Assembly: GCF_022662535.1 (NCBI RefSeq) | Contig: NZ_JAKQYM010000009.1 | Span: 99,973 to 163,972 of the forward strand | From: Polaribacter marinus | GTDB lineage: Bacteria; Bacteroidota; Bacteroidia; Flavobacteriales; Flavobacteriaceae | Direction of reading: 5' to 3' | Length of the DNA stretch: 64,000 bases | Shown: piece by piece, positions 44,800 to 52,751 of the stretch | Numbering within the stretch: position 1 is the stretch's first letter | Layout: each line of letters begins with the position of its first letter | The notes under the pieces: model-generated | Told to the model about the DNA's origin: nothing | What the model saw: only the letters and a program-made list of their open reading frames with translations | Databases searched by the model: none | Position numbers and translations under genes: made by a program

Positions 44800-45537
44800 T
44801 TAACTTGAAGAAATTTGATTTTGGAATGCAAAATACACTCTTTTTGATGCTTGTTCTTCTGCTTTCTTTTTGGAGGTTGCTCTTCCTTTGGCTATTTGCT
44901 CTCCATCAATACTTATTTTTACACTAAAGTGTTTGATTGACTCGTTCCCAGAATCTTCATAAGTATCAAAAGTATATTTTTTCTTTTGTTTCTGACACCA
45001 TTCTATAATAAGTCCTTTATAGCTAGTAATTTTTCCTTCTAGTTTTTGTATGTCTACATAAGGAATTATTACATTTTTATAAATAAATTTTTGACAGAAA
45101 TTATATCCCTTATCTAGATAAATAGCACCTACTAAAGCTTCAAAAATATTACCGTGAATATTATCACCAACATTTGCTTGATCAATATTACTTTTTACAA
45201 ACCGAATCAAGTCTAAGTCTTTACCTAATTCATTTAAATGCTCTCTGCTAACTATTTTAGATCGCATTTGAGTTAAATACCCTTCTGAACCTGTTGGAAC
45301 TTTTTTGTACAAATATGCAGCAATTACAGAGCCTAAAATAGAATCTCCTAAAAACTCTAAACGTTCGTAGTTTATTGGAATTCCTTTGTTGTCTGTAATC
45401 TGTATAGATCTATGAGTAAATGCTTTTTTGTACTTTTTAATTTTTCTTGGAGAAAACTTAAGAAGTTTTTTTAATTCGTTATACAATTCTACATCTTCAT
45501 CAGAATGCGAATGAATTATTTTACGAATAAAACCCAT
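44800..45537 (-). CDS. rnc: Ribonuclease III
   Basis: This 245-residue endonuclease cuts double-stranded RNA, including rRNA precursors. The signature ERLEFLGDSILGSVIA holds catalytic Glu61 and Asp65; the second acidic cluster is in GNIFEALVGAIYLDKG. The C-terminal dsRNA-binding domain spans about 170-240 (GRATSKKKAEEQASKRVYF). It follows fabF after 3 bp in the standard acpP-fabF-rnc order. Confidence 0.97.
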   Translation of the reverse strand: MGFIRKIIHSHSDEDVELYNELKKLLKFSPRKIKKYKKAFTHRSIQITDNKGIPINYERLEFLGDSILGSVIAAYLYKKVPTGSEGYLTQMRSKIVSREHLNELGKDLDLIRFVKSNIDQANVGDNIHGNIFEALVGAIYLDKGYNFCQKFIYKNVIIPYVDIQKLEGKITSYKGLIIEWCQKQKKKYTFDTYEDSGNESIKHFSVKISIDGEQIAKGRATSKKKAEEQASKRVYFAFQNQISSS

Positions 45538-45540
45538 AAA

Positions 45541-46794
45541 TTATTCCTGTATTTTCTTAAAAGCAACACATGCATTATGACCCCCAAAACCAAATGTATT
45601 ACTCATTGCTACTTTAATTTCGCGATTTTGAGCTTTATTTAAAGTTAAATTTAATTCTGGATTGATATTTTCATCCACATTAACATGATTAATTGTTGGT
45701 GGCACAATACTATGTTTCATTGCTAAAATTGCAGCAATAGATTCTATAGCTCCTGCAGCACCCAATAAGTGACCTGTCATAGATTTTGTAGAATTAATAT
45801 TGATATCCTTAGCATGTTCACCAAAAACTTCAGATATTGCTTTTAATTCTGCAACATCACCTAAAGGTGTAGAGGTCCCATGAGTATTAATATGGTCTAC
45901 ATCTTCTGGTTTTATTCCTGAATTTTCTAAGCAATTTTTCATTACAGCAATAACCCCAATTCCTTCAGGGTGTGGTGCTGTCATATGATAAGCATCAGAA
46001 GACATTCCGCCTCCAATAACTTCTGCATAAATTTTTGCTCCTCTTGCTTTAGCGTATTCATATTCTTCTAAAACAATGGCTCCAGCTCCTTCTCCTAAAA
46101 CAAACCCATCTCGTTCTGCATCAAAAGGTCTTGATGCTGTTTCTGGGCTTTCATTTCTAGTTGATAAAGCATGCATTGCGTTAAAACCTCCTACACCTGC
46201 TTGAGTAACAGCTGCTTCAGATCCTCCAGTAACAATTACATCACAATATCCTAATCGAATATAATTTAATGCATCTATCATTGCATTTGCAGATGATGCA
46301 CAGGCAGAAACCGTTGTATAATTGGGCCCCATAAATCCATTTTTAATCGAAATGTTTCCTGGAGCAATATCTGCTATCATTTTTGGGATAAAGAATGGAT
46401 TAAACCTTGGTGTTCCATCACCAGCGCCAAAATTCATTGCTTCATTTTGAAAAGTTTCTAAGCCTCCAATTCCTGCTCCCCAAATTACACCAACGCGTAA
46501 TTTGTTAATTTTTTCTAAGTCTAGATTTGAGTCCGCAATTGCCTCATCAGAAGCTACCATTGCGTACTGTGTAAATCTATCCATTTTACGTGCGTCCTTT
46601 CTATTGATGAAATCGGTTACGTTAAAGTTCTTTAATTCACATGCAAAACGAGTTTTGAACTTGGCAGCATCAAAGTGTGTGATAGGTGCTGCCCCGCTAA
46701 CTCCGTTAACTAAAGCGTTCCAATATTCTTCAATATTATTACCAATTGGCGTTAATGCGCCAAGTCCAGTGACTACAACTCGTTTTAATTGCAT
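45541..46794 (-). CDS. fabF: Beta-ketoacyl-ACP synthase II
   Basis: This 417-residue condensing enzyme elongates acyl-ACP in fatty acid synthesis. The catalytic triad is Cys165 (VSACASSANAM), His305 (NTHGTSTPLGD) and His342 (KSMTGHLLGAAG), with the conserved Lys337. Length and motifs are normal for FabF. It follows acpP after 7 bp and precedes rnc by 3 bp. Confidence 0.97.
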   Translation of the reverse strand: MQLKRVVVTGLGALTPIGNNIEEYWNALVNGVSGAAPITHFDAAKFKTRFACELKNFNVTDFINRKDARKMDRFTQYAMVASDEAIADSNLDLEKINKLRVGVIWGAGIGGLETFQNEAMNFGAGDGTPRFNPFFIPKMIADIAPGNISIKNGFMGPNYTTVSACASSANAMIDALNYIRLGYCDVIVTGGSEAAVTQAGVGGFNAMHALSTRNESPETASRPFDAERDGFVLGEGAGAIVLEEYEYAKARGAKIYAEVIGGGMSSDAYHMTAPHPEGIGVIAVMKNCLENSGIKPEDVDHINTHGTSTPLGDVAELKAISEVFGEHAKDININSTKSMTGHLLGAAGAIESIAAILAMKHSIVPPTINHVNVDENINPELNLTLNKAQNREIKVAMSNTFGFGGHNACVAFKKIQE

Positions 46795-46801
46795 ATAAAT
46801 A

Positions 46802-47038
46802 TTACTTTTTTGCTTCTTCTATATAGCTAACTGCTTGACCTACGGTACCGATGTTCTCAGCTTGATCGTCTGGAATTTGAATATCGAATTCTTTTTCGAA
46901 TTCCATAATTAACTCAACAGTATCTAATGAATCTGCTCCTAAATCATTTGTGAAGCTAGCTTCTGTTGTTACTTCGTTATCGTCTACTCCTAATTTATCT
47001 ACGATAATCGCTTTTACTCTTGATGCAATGTCTGACAT
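46802..47038 (-). CDS. acpP: Acyl carrier protein
   Basis: This 78-residue acidic carrier holds growing fatty acids on phosphopantetheine at Ser37 in the canonical [11 protein letters not shown] motif. It is the first gene of the fatty-acid cluster, immediately upstream of fabF, and divergent from purN. Confidence 0.98.
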   Translation of the reverse strand: MSDIASRVKAIIVDKLGVDDNEVTTEASFTNDLGADSLDTVELIMEFEKEFDIQIPDDQAENIGTVGQAVSYIEEAKK

Positions 47039-47069
47039 AATTTTGTGTTTTTTAAAATTTTAATCGGGG

Positions 47070-47077
47070 CAAAAATA
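47070..47077 (-). promoter_or_regulatory. -7 element of acpP operon promoter
   Basis: On the minus strand TATTTTTG matches TAnnTTTG, about 31 bp before the acpP start codon. The -33 region has no clear TTTG. Confidence 0.45.
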
Positions 47078-47209
47078 CAAATCTTATTAATTATAACTAA
47101 TTTTTGTCCGATAAATGATTATTAAAAGTAAAGAAAAAAGTTTAATCTTCCATTAAAATAATCCGTTTGTTAATAATTATTCTTTTTTTTGTACTCTAGA
47201 TATATAGAT

Positions 47210-47782
47210 ATGAAGCGTATTATTATTTTTGCTTCTGGTTCTGGAACGAACGCAGAAAATATTATTCAATTTTTTAATCACACTAGAACTGCTAAAGTTA
47301 CTCAAGTGTTGTGTAACAACAAACGAGCCAAAGTTTTTGATAGATGTAACAGTTTAAATACCAAGTGCTTATACTTTACAAAAGATGATTTTTATAATAC
47401 AGATAAGATCTTTAATATCTTAAAAAACGAAGCAGATTATATTATTTTAGCTGGTTTTTTATGGAAAATTCCTGAAAAAATAATTGATGTTTTTCCGAAT
47501 AAAATCATTAATATTCATCCTGCATTGTTACCAAAATATGGAGGAAAAGGAATGTATGGCATGCATGTTCATAAGGCTGTAAAAGAAAATAATGAAAGTG
47601 AAACTGGCATTACAATTCATTACGTAAACGCTAATTATGATGAAGGAGCCATCATATTTCAAGCAAAAACAAGCTTAAATGAAGAAGATACTCCCGAAAC
47701 TATTGCCAAAAAAATTCATTTTTTAGAACAAGAGTATTTTCCTAGAGTTATAGAAGATGTAATTTTAGATATAAATGAGTAA
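47210..47782 (+). CDS. purN: Phosphoribosylglycinamide formyltransferase
   Basis: This 190-residue enzyme transfers a formyl group from 10-formyl-THF to GAR in purine synthesis. Motifs are FASGSGTNAENI at 7-18, the catalytic Asn101-His103 pair in IINIHPALLPKYGG, and Asp144 in NANYDEGAII. The start at 47210 fits the family's short N-terminus. The last 8 bp overlap the next gene, suggesting coupling. Confidence 0.96.
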   Translation: MKRIIIFASGSGTNAENIIQFFNHTRTAKVTQVLCNNKRAKVFDRCNSLNTKCLYFTKDDFYNTDKIFNILKNEADYIILAGFLWKIPEKIIDVFPNKIINIHPALLPKYGGKGMYGMHVHKAVKENNESETGITIHYVNANYDEGAIIFQAKTSLNEEDTPETIAKKIHFLEQEYFPRVIEDVILDINE

Positions 47783-48410
47783 GAAAAAATTTTACGTGGT
47801 TTGGAACGGACGCAAAAAAGGAGTATTTACTTCCTGGAAAGTTTGTAAAGCGCAAATTGATGGTTTTGATGGTGCACAATACAAATCTTTTGCAAACTTA
47901 GAAGAAGCCGAAATTGCATCTAAAGGTAAATATGATGATTATAAAGGTAAAAACACTAAAAAACCAACCTTGTCATCTTCAGAAAAAGAAAAATACGGAA
48001 AACCTATTTTAGAAAGTATTTCTGTGGATGCCGCTTGCTCTGGTAATCCTGGGAAAATGGAATACAGAGGTGTTTTAACACACAATAAAAAAGAAATTTT
48101 TAGAAAAGGACCTTTTGAAAAAGGAACTAATAATATTGGTGAATTTTTAGCTTTAGTGCATGGTATTGCACTTTTAAAGAGTAAAAACAAAGAAAATATT
48201 CCAATTTATTCTGATTCTAAAATTGCTATGAGTTGGGTAAAACAGAAACGTTGTAAAACAAATATGCATTTTGATCCTTCTAATAAAGAACTTCTAGAAC
48301 TGATAAAAAGAGCCGAAAAATGGCTAAAAGAGCATACATTTAAAAACCCTATTTTAAAATGGGAAACCAAAGCTTGGGGAGAAATTCCTGCCGATTTTGG
48401 ACGGAAATAA
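47775..48410 (+). CDS. Viroplasmin-RNase H family protein
   Basis: This 211-residue protein has an N-terminal viroplasmin-like hybrid-binding domain (KKFYVVWNGRKKGVFTSW) and a C-terminal RNase HI domain. Catalytic acids are Asp85 (SVDAACSGNPG), Glu123 (NIGEFLALVHG) and Asp147 (IYSDSKIAMSW). A linker of about 30 Lys-rich residues separates them. It degrades RNA of RNA-DNA hybrids. The gene overlaps purN by 8 bp and ends at a strong terminator. Confidence 0.94.
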   Translation: MSKKKFYVVWNGRKKGVFTSWKVCKAQIDGFDGAQYKSFANLEEAEIASKGKYDDYKGKNTKKPTLSSSEKEKYGKPILESISVDAACSGNPGKMEYRGVLTHNKKEIFRKGPFEKGTNNIGEFLALVHGIALLKSKNKENIPIYSDSKIAMSWVKQKRCKTNMHFDPSNKELLELIKRAEKWLKEHTFKNPILKWETKAWGEIPADFGRK

Positions 48411-48468
48411 TCTCAACTATCAGTTATCAATATTAAAAAATAGAACCACAAATAGGTGAGGTAAATAA

Positions 48469-48508
48469 AATAAAAGCCCAAAACTAAAATTAGTTTTGGG
48501 CTTTTATT
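48469..48508 (+). terminator. Bidirectional terminator
   Basis: AATAAAAGCCCAAAACTAA pairs perfectly with its complement TTAGTTTTGGGCTTTTATT around a 2-nt centre, between the RNase H gene and the convergent sdhB gene. Confidence 0.88.
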
Positions 48509-48531
48509 TTACACAATGATTTTGTTTCTAC

Positions 48532-49272
48532 CTAAATAGAAGCTTTCATTAATTCTCTATTCATACGTGCAATATTATCTAAAGAAATTCCTTTCGGGCA
48601 TTCTACCTCACAAGCACCTGTATTTGTACAATTACCAAAGCCTTCTGCATCCATTTGTGCTACCATGTTTAAAACACGATCTGTAGCTTCTATTTGCCCT
48701 TGTGGTAATAATGCATATTGAGATACTTTTGCTCCAACAAACAACATTGCAGAAGAGTTTTTACACGTTGCAACACATGCTCCACAACCAATACAAGTTG
48801 CAGCATCCATTGCTTCATCAGCTGCGTGTTTAGAAATTGGAATTGAGTTTGCATCTTGTGTATTTCCTGAAGTGTTTACAGAAATAAATCCACCTGCTTG
48901 TTGTATACGTTCAAAAGAAGTTCTGTCTACTACTAAATCTTTAATTACAGGAAATGCTGCTGCTCTAAATGGTTCTATCGTAATAGTATCTCCATCTTTA
49001 AACATACGCATGTGTAATTGACACGTAGTTACACCTCTATCTGGACCATGTGCTTCTCCGTTTATGTACATAGAACACATACCACAAATACCTTCTCTAC
49101 AATCATGATCAAAAGCAACCGGTTCTTCACCAGAATTTACTAACTGTTCATTTAAAACATCCATCATTTCTAAAAAAGACATGTGTTCTGAAATATCAGT
49201 CACCTTATAATCAACCATTTGACCCTTTGAACTTGAGTCTTTTTGTCTCCAAATTTTAAGTGTTAAATTCAT
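48532..49272 (-). CDS. sdhB: Succinate dehydrogenase iron-sulfur subunit
   Basis: This 246-residue subunit carries electrons from FAD to the membrane subunit. The [2Fe-2S] ligands are Cys58, Cys63, Cys66 and Cys84 (CREGICGMC, then TTC). The other clusters are in [14 protein letters not shown] and [15 protein letters not shown]. It is the third gene of sdhCAB, 8 bp after sdhA. The sequence is of the Bacteroidetes/epsilon type (frdB-like). Confidence 0.96.
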   Translation of the reverse strand: MNLTLKIWRQKDSSSKGQMVDYKVTDISEHMSFLEMMDVLNEQLVNSGEEPVAFDHDCREGICGMCSMYINGEAHGPDRGVTTCQLHMRMFKDGDTITIEPFRAAAFPVIKDLVVDRTSFERIQQAGGFISVNTSGNTQDANSIPISKHAADEAMDAATCIGCGACVATCKNSSAMLFVGAKVSQYALLPQGQIEATDRVLNMVAQMDAEGFGNCTNTGACEVECPKGISLDNIARMNRELMKASI

Positions 49273-49280
49273 TTTGTCTT

Positions 49281-51293
49281 TTATTTATATGAACGTTGTT
49301 TTAATTCAATATCGTTAAACTCTAATTCTTCTTTATGTAATACTGCTTCTGAAGGCTCTCCTTTGTATTCCCAAGCAGCAACGTATGCATAATCTTTATC
49401 ATTACGTTTTGCTTCTCCTTTTTGTAAACCATCTAATTCTACAGACTCTTCTCTAAAATGACCTCCACAAGATTCGTTTCTATCTAAAGCATCTTTTGCA
49501 AACAACTCTCCTAGTTCTAAAAAGTCTGCCACACGACCTGCTTTTTCTAACTCTGGATTCATTTCATTTGCAGTACCAGGAACAGTTACGTTTTTCCAGA
49601 AATCTTCACGTAAAGCTTTAATTTCTACCATAGCTTCTTGTAAACCTTTCGCATTACGAGCCATTCCACATTTATCCCACATAATTTTTCCTAATTTTTT
49701 GTGGTAATAATCTACAGAGTATTTTCCTTTATTATTGATAAAGAAATTGATACGTTCTTTCACTTCGTTTTCTGCTTCTTCGAATTCTTTGGTTTCCGTT
49801 GAAATTTTCCCTGTTCTAATATCGTTTGATAAATAATCACCAATTGTATAAGGTAACACGAAATATCCATCTGCTAAACCTTGCATTAATGCAGAAGCCC
49901 CTAATCTGTTTGCACCATGATCAGAGAAGTTTGCTTCTCCAATACAATACAATCCGTCTACTGTAGTCATTAAATTATAATCTACCCATATACCTCCCAT
50001 TGTGTAGTGGGTTGCTGGATAAATCATCATTGGAGTTTCATATGGGTTTTGATCTATAATCTTCTCATACATCTGGAATAAATTCCCATATTTAGCCTCT
50101 ACAATTGCTTTCCCTAAATCATAAATTTCTTTATTCGAAGGGTTTGTTAAATGATGCAATTTTGCTTGCTCTTTTCCGTAACGTTCTATAGCCGATTTAA
50201 AATCTAAATAAACCGCTTCTCCTGTTGCATTTACACCATAACCAGCATCGCAACGTTCTTTTGCTGCTCTCGATGCCACATCACGAGGTACTAAGTTACC
50301 AAATGCAGGATATCTTCTTTCTAAATAATAATCTCTTTCATCTTCAGACAAATCGGTAGGTTTTTTACGTCCTTCACGAATTGCTAAAACATCTTCCATC
50401 TTTTTTGGAACCCAAATACGTCCATCATTTCTAAGCGATTCAGACATCAATGTTAATTTTGATTGATAATCTCCAGAACGCGGAATACATGTTGGGTGAA
50501 TTTGTGTATAACAAGGATTTGCAAAATAGGCTCCTTTTTTATGGATTTTCCAAGCTGCAGTGGCATTAGAACCCATTGCGTTGGTTGATAAGAAATATAC
50601 ATTTCCATATCCACCTGAAGCAATCACCACTGCATGTGCAGAATGACGCTCAATTTCTCCAGTAATTAAATTACGAGCAATAATTCCACGAGCTTTTCCA
50701 TCAATTTTAACAACGTCTAACATTTCATGACGATTGAACATTTCAATCTTACCACGAGCAATTTGACGGTTCATTGCAGAATAAGCACCTAATAATAATT
50801 GTTGCCCTGTTTGTCCTTTTGCATAAAAAGTTCTAGAAACTAAAACTCCTCCAAATGAACGATTATCTAACAATCCACCATAATCACGTGCAAAAGGAAC
50901 ACCTTGTGCCACACATTGATCGATAATATTTGCAGAAACTTCGGCCAAACGATAAACGTTTGCCTCACGAGAACGGTAATCTCCTCCTTTTACAGTATCA
51001 TAGAATAATCTGTAAAAAGAATCACCATCTCCTTGGTAGTTTTTTGCTGCATTTATTCCTCCTTGAGCTGCAATTGAATGCGCTCTACGCGGAGAATCTT
51101 GATAAGCAAACGCTTTAACATTGTAGCCTAATTCTGCCAATGTTGCAGAAGCAGAACCACCTGCCAAACCTGTTCCAACTACAATAATATCAATATTACG
51201 TTTGTTTGCTGGATTTACTAAGTCTATATGATTTTTATAATCTGTCCATTTATCTTTAATTGGACCTTTTGGTACTTTTGAATCTAAAGCCAT
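49281..51293 (-). CDS. sdhA: Succinate dehydrogenase flavoprotein subunit
   Basis: This 670-residue FAD protein oxidises succinate to fumarate in the TCA cycle. The dinucleotide fold is [20 protein letters not shown] in part; the FAD attachment context is [15 protein letters not shown]. Substrate-site motifs are [23 protein letters not shown] and [14 protein letters not shown]. It is 12 bp after sdhC. The long form with the single cytochrome b subunit is typical of Bacteroidetes. Confidence 0.97.
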   Translation of the reverse strand: MALDSKVPKGPIKDKWTDYKNHIDLVNPANKRNIDIIVVGTGLAGGSASATLAELGYNVKAFAYQDSPRRAHSIAAQGGINAAKNYQGDGDSFYRLFYDTVKGGDYRSREANVYRLAEVSANIIDQCVAQGVPFARDYGGLLDNRSFGGVLVSRTFYAKGQTGQQLLLGAYSAMNRQIARGKIEMFNRHEMLDVVKIDGKARGIIARNLITGEIERHSAHAVVIASGGYGNVYFLSTNAMGSNATAAWKIHKKGAYFANPCYTQIHPTCIPRSGDYQSKLTLMSESLRNDGRIWVPKKMEDVLAIREGRKKPTDLSEDERDYYLERRYPAFGNLVPRDVASRAAKERCDAGYGVNATGEAVYLDFKSAIERYGKEQAKLHHLTNPSNKEIYDLGKAIVEAKYGNLFQMYEKIIDQNPYETPMMIYPATHYTMGGIWVDYNLMTTVDGLYCIGEANFSDHGANRLGASALMQGLADGYFVLPYTIGDYLSNDIRTGKISTETKEFEEAENEVKERINFFINNKGKYSVDYYHKKLGKIMWDKCGMARNAKGLQEAMVEIKALREDFWKNVTVPGTANEMNPELEKAGRVADFLELGELFAKDALDRNESCGGHFREESVELDGLQKGEAKRNDKDYAYVAAWEYKGEPSEAVLHKEELEFNDIELKQRSYK

Positions 51294-51305
51294 AGTTATT
51301 TAAGA

Positions 51306-51983
51306 TTAATGGTTATGATTTAAGTGATGATAAAGCGCAACAATTATAAATCCTAAAGGAACAATTATCGAATATGCTTTACCAATTGTTTGTAATGTTT
51401 TTTTACGTCCGGCTGTAGCACCCATAGATTGAAATGCCGATGTAAAACCGTGAGCTAAATGCAATCCTAAGAAAACAAAAGCTGTCACATAAGCTCCAAC
51501 TCTAAGTGGGTTTACAAATTTTTCTTGTAATTCATGAAAATATCTGAATTCTCCGTTATGAAGTCCAGACCAATCACCTTGAATAAATTTGGTGTTAATT
51601 TCTGGAAACCAAAAATCAATGAAATGCAAAATGATAAAAGCTAAAATTGCAATACCACTCCAAATCATATTTCTACTCATCCATGTTGAATTAGCCGCTC
51701 CGTTGTTTTTTGCATAAGAAATGTTTCTTGCCCTAGAATTTTTTAATTCTAAAACAAAACCCATTACAAAGTGAAAAACTACACCAAAAATTAATACTGG
51801 TTGAAGTGCAAATTGAACTAATGAATTGGTTCCCATAAAGTGAGAAACCTCATTAAATTTCTCAGGACTAAAAACCGATAAAAGGTTTATTGCTAAATGC
51901 TGAAGTAAGAAAAACATCAGGAAGAACGCAGATAGCGCCATGGCTACTTTTCTTCCAATTGAAGATTTAAAAAATCCGCTCAT
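51306..51983 (-). CDS. sdhC: Succinate dehydrogenase cytochrome b subunit
   Basis: This 225-residue membrane subunit has five helices and histidines in LQHLAINLLS, VFHFVMGF, ILHFIDFWF and LHLAHGFTSA, which are the expected heme b ligands of the di-heme type. It anchors sdhA and sdhB and passes electrons to menaquinone. It is the first gene of sdhCAB with a strong promoter upstream. Confidence 0.96.
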   Translation of the reverse strand: MSGFFKSSIGRKVAMALSAFFLMFFLLQHLAINLLSVFSPEKFNEVSHFMGTNSLVQFALQPVLIFGVVFHFVMGFVLELKNSRARNISYAKNNGAANSTWMSRNMIWSGIAILAFIILHFIDFWFPEINTKFIQGDWSGLHNGEFRYFHELQEKFVNPLRVGAYVTAFVFLGLHLAHGFTSAFQSMGATAGRKKTLQTIGKAYSIIVPLGFIIVALYHHLNHNH

Positions 51984-52007
51984 TGTATAGTTAATTAAAA
52001 GTTAGTA

Positions 52008-52039
52008 CAAACTTAAGGCTAAAGTAGGGGCTTCACAAA
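52008..52039 (-). promoter_or_regulatory. Promoter of sdhCAB
   Basis: On the minus strand TTTG and TAAGTTTG with a 20-bp spacer match both Bacteroidetes promoter elements exactly. The start codon of sdhC lies 25 bp downstream. Confidence 0.65.
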
Positions 52040-52086
52040 ATTTATGAATTATTTTATATAATATTTAGAATTATTTTAAATAATTA

Positions 52087-52707
52087 CTAATGTTTTTGAT
52101 TAGAAGGTACCAAACATTTATTGTTTTGCCACTTTCCTTTCAAATCTTCTTTTAAAAGCACCAAACCATCGCAAGATAAAAAATTTCCTTTTTTATCTTT
52201 CTTTATAATTTTCATTTTCCCTGCTTTTATTGCATTTACAATTCTATAAATTAATCCGTTTTTAGGTGTTTTACTTCCTCTTGAAATCAACTTCAGTCCT
52301 TCATCATTATTATATAAATCCATTTCAGAAGAAATTTTATCTGGTGCTTGTCCATCTTCTAACTTTCTGTTTTTATACATAAAATAATTCTCTTTTTCAT
52401 GTGCTTTCCCTAAAGAACGAGCAGCAGATTTTCCTATTTCTTGTCGTAATCTCGCCATCCAATATGCGTGTCTAAATGCATCTACTTGTCCGCCTGCAGC
52501 ATCACCATCTAATAAGTTTGTTTTCTTAATAGAATCTGTAACTCTATTGGTTTCTTTAGAAATTTTTAAAGATTTTGTAGCTTTAAATGGATGCAACAAT
52601 ACCCATGTTTTTTTTGGCCCCGAAAGTTTAAAAAAACTTTTAAAATTTGATTGTGAGAAGAGAGAATTTACAAACAGAATAAAAACAAAAAACAGTACTT
52701 TTTTCAT
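52087..52707 (-). CDS. Secreted FRHAYW-motif protein (DUF6973-like)
   Basis: This 206-residue protein is read from 52707, giving a signal peptide (MKKVLFFVFILFVNSLFSQ). The mature part has the motif DGDAAGGQVDAFRHAYWMAR with GKAHE and an acidic MDLYNNDEGLKL helix. The DAFRHAYWMARL pattern resembles DUF6973 proteins; I make this link with low certainty. The histidines and acids look like a metal or catalytic site, but no activity is known. The start codon lies in the loop of a hairpin (52689-52726). Confidence 0.72.
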   Translation of the reverse strand: MKKVLFFVFILFVNSLFSQSNFKSFFKLSGPKKTWVLLHPFKATKSLKISKETNRVTDSIKKTNLLDGDAAGGQVDAFRHAYWMARLRQEIGKSAARSLGKAHEKENYFMYKNRKLEDGQAPDKISSEMDLYNNDEGLKLISRGSKTPKNGLIYRIVNAIKAGKMKIIKKDKKGNFLSCDGLVLLKEDLKGKWQNNKCLVPSNQKH

Positions 52708-52726
52708 GTGATAAAAGTACTGTTTT
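52689..52726 (-). promoter_or_regulatory. Hairpin enclosing a start codon, terminator-like
   Basis: AAAACAGTACTTTT pairs perfectly with AAAAGTACTGTTTT around a 10-nt loop. On the minus strand the loop holds the ATG at 52707 and the stem's right arm is followed by T-rich sequence. It could end transcription from the upstream BNR-repeat gene, or hide the start codon of the FRHAYW gene, or both. Confidence 0.6.
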
Positions 52727-52751
52727 AAAACTATTTTTAAAAAAAGGTACA

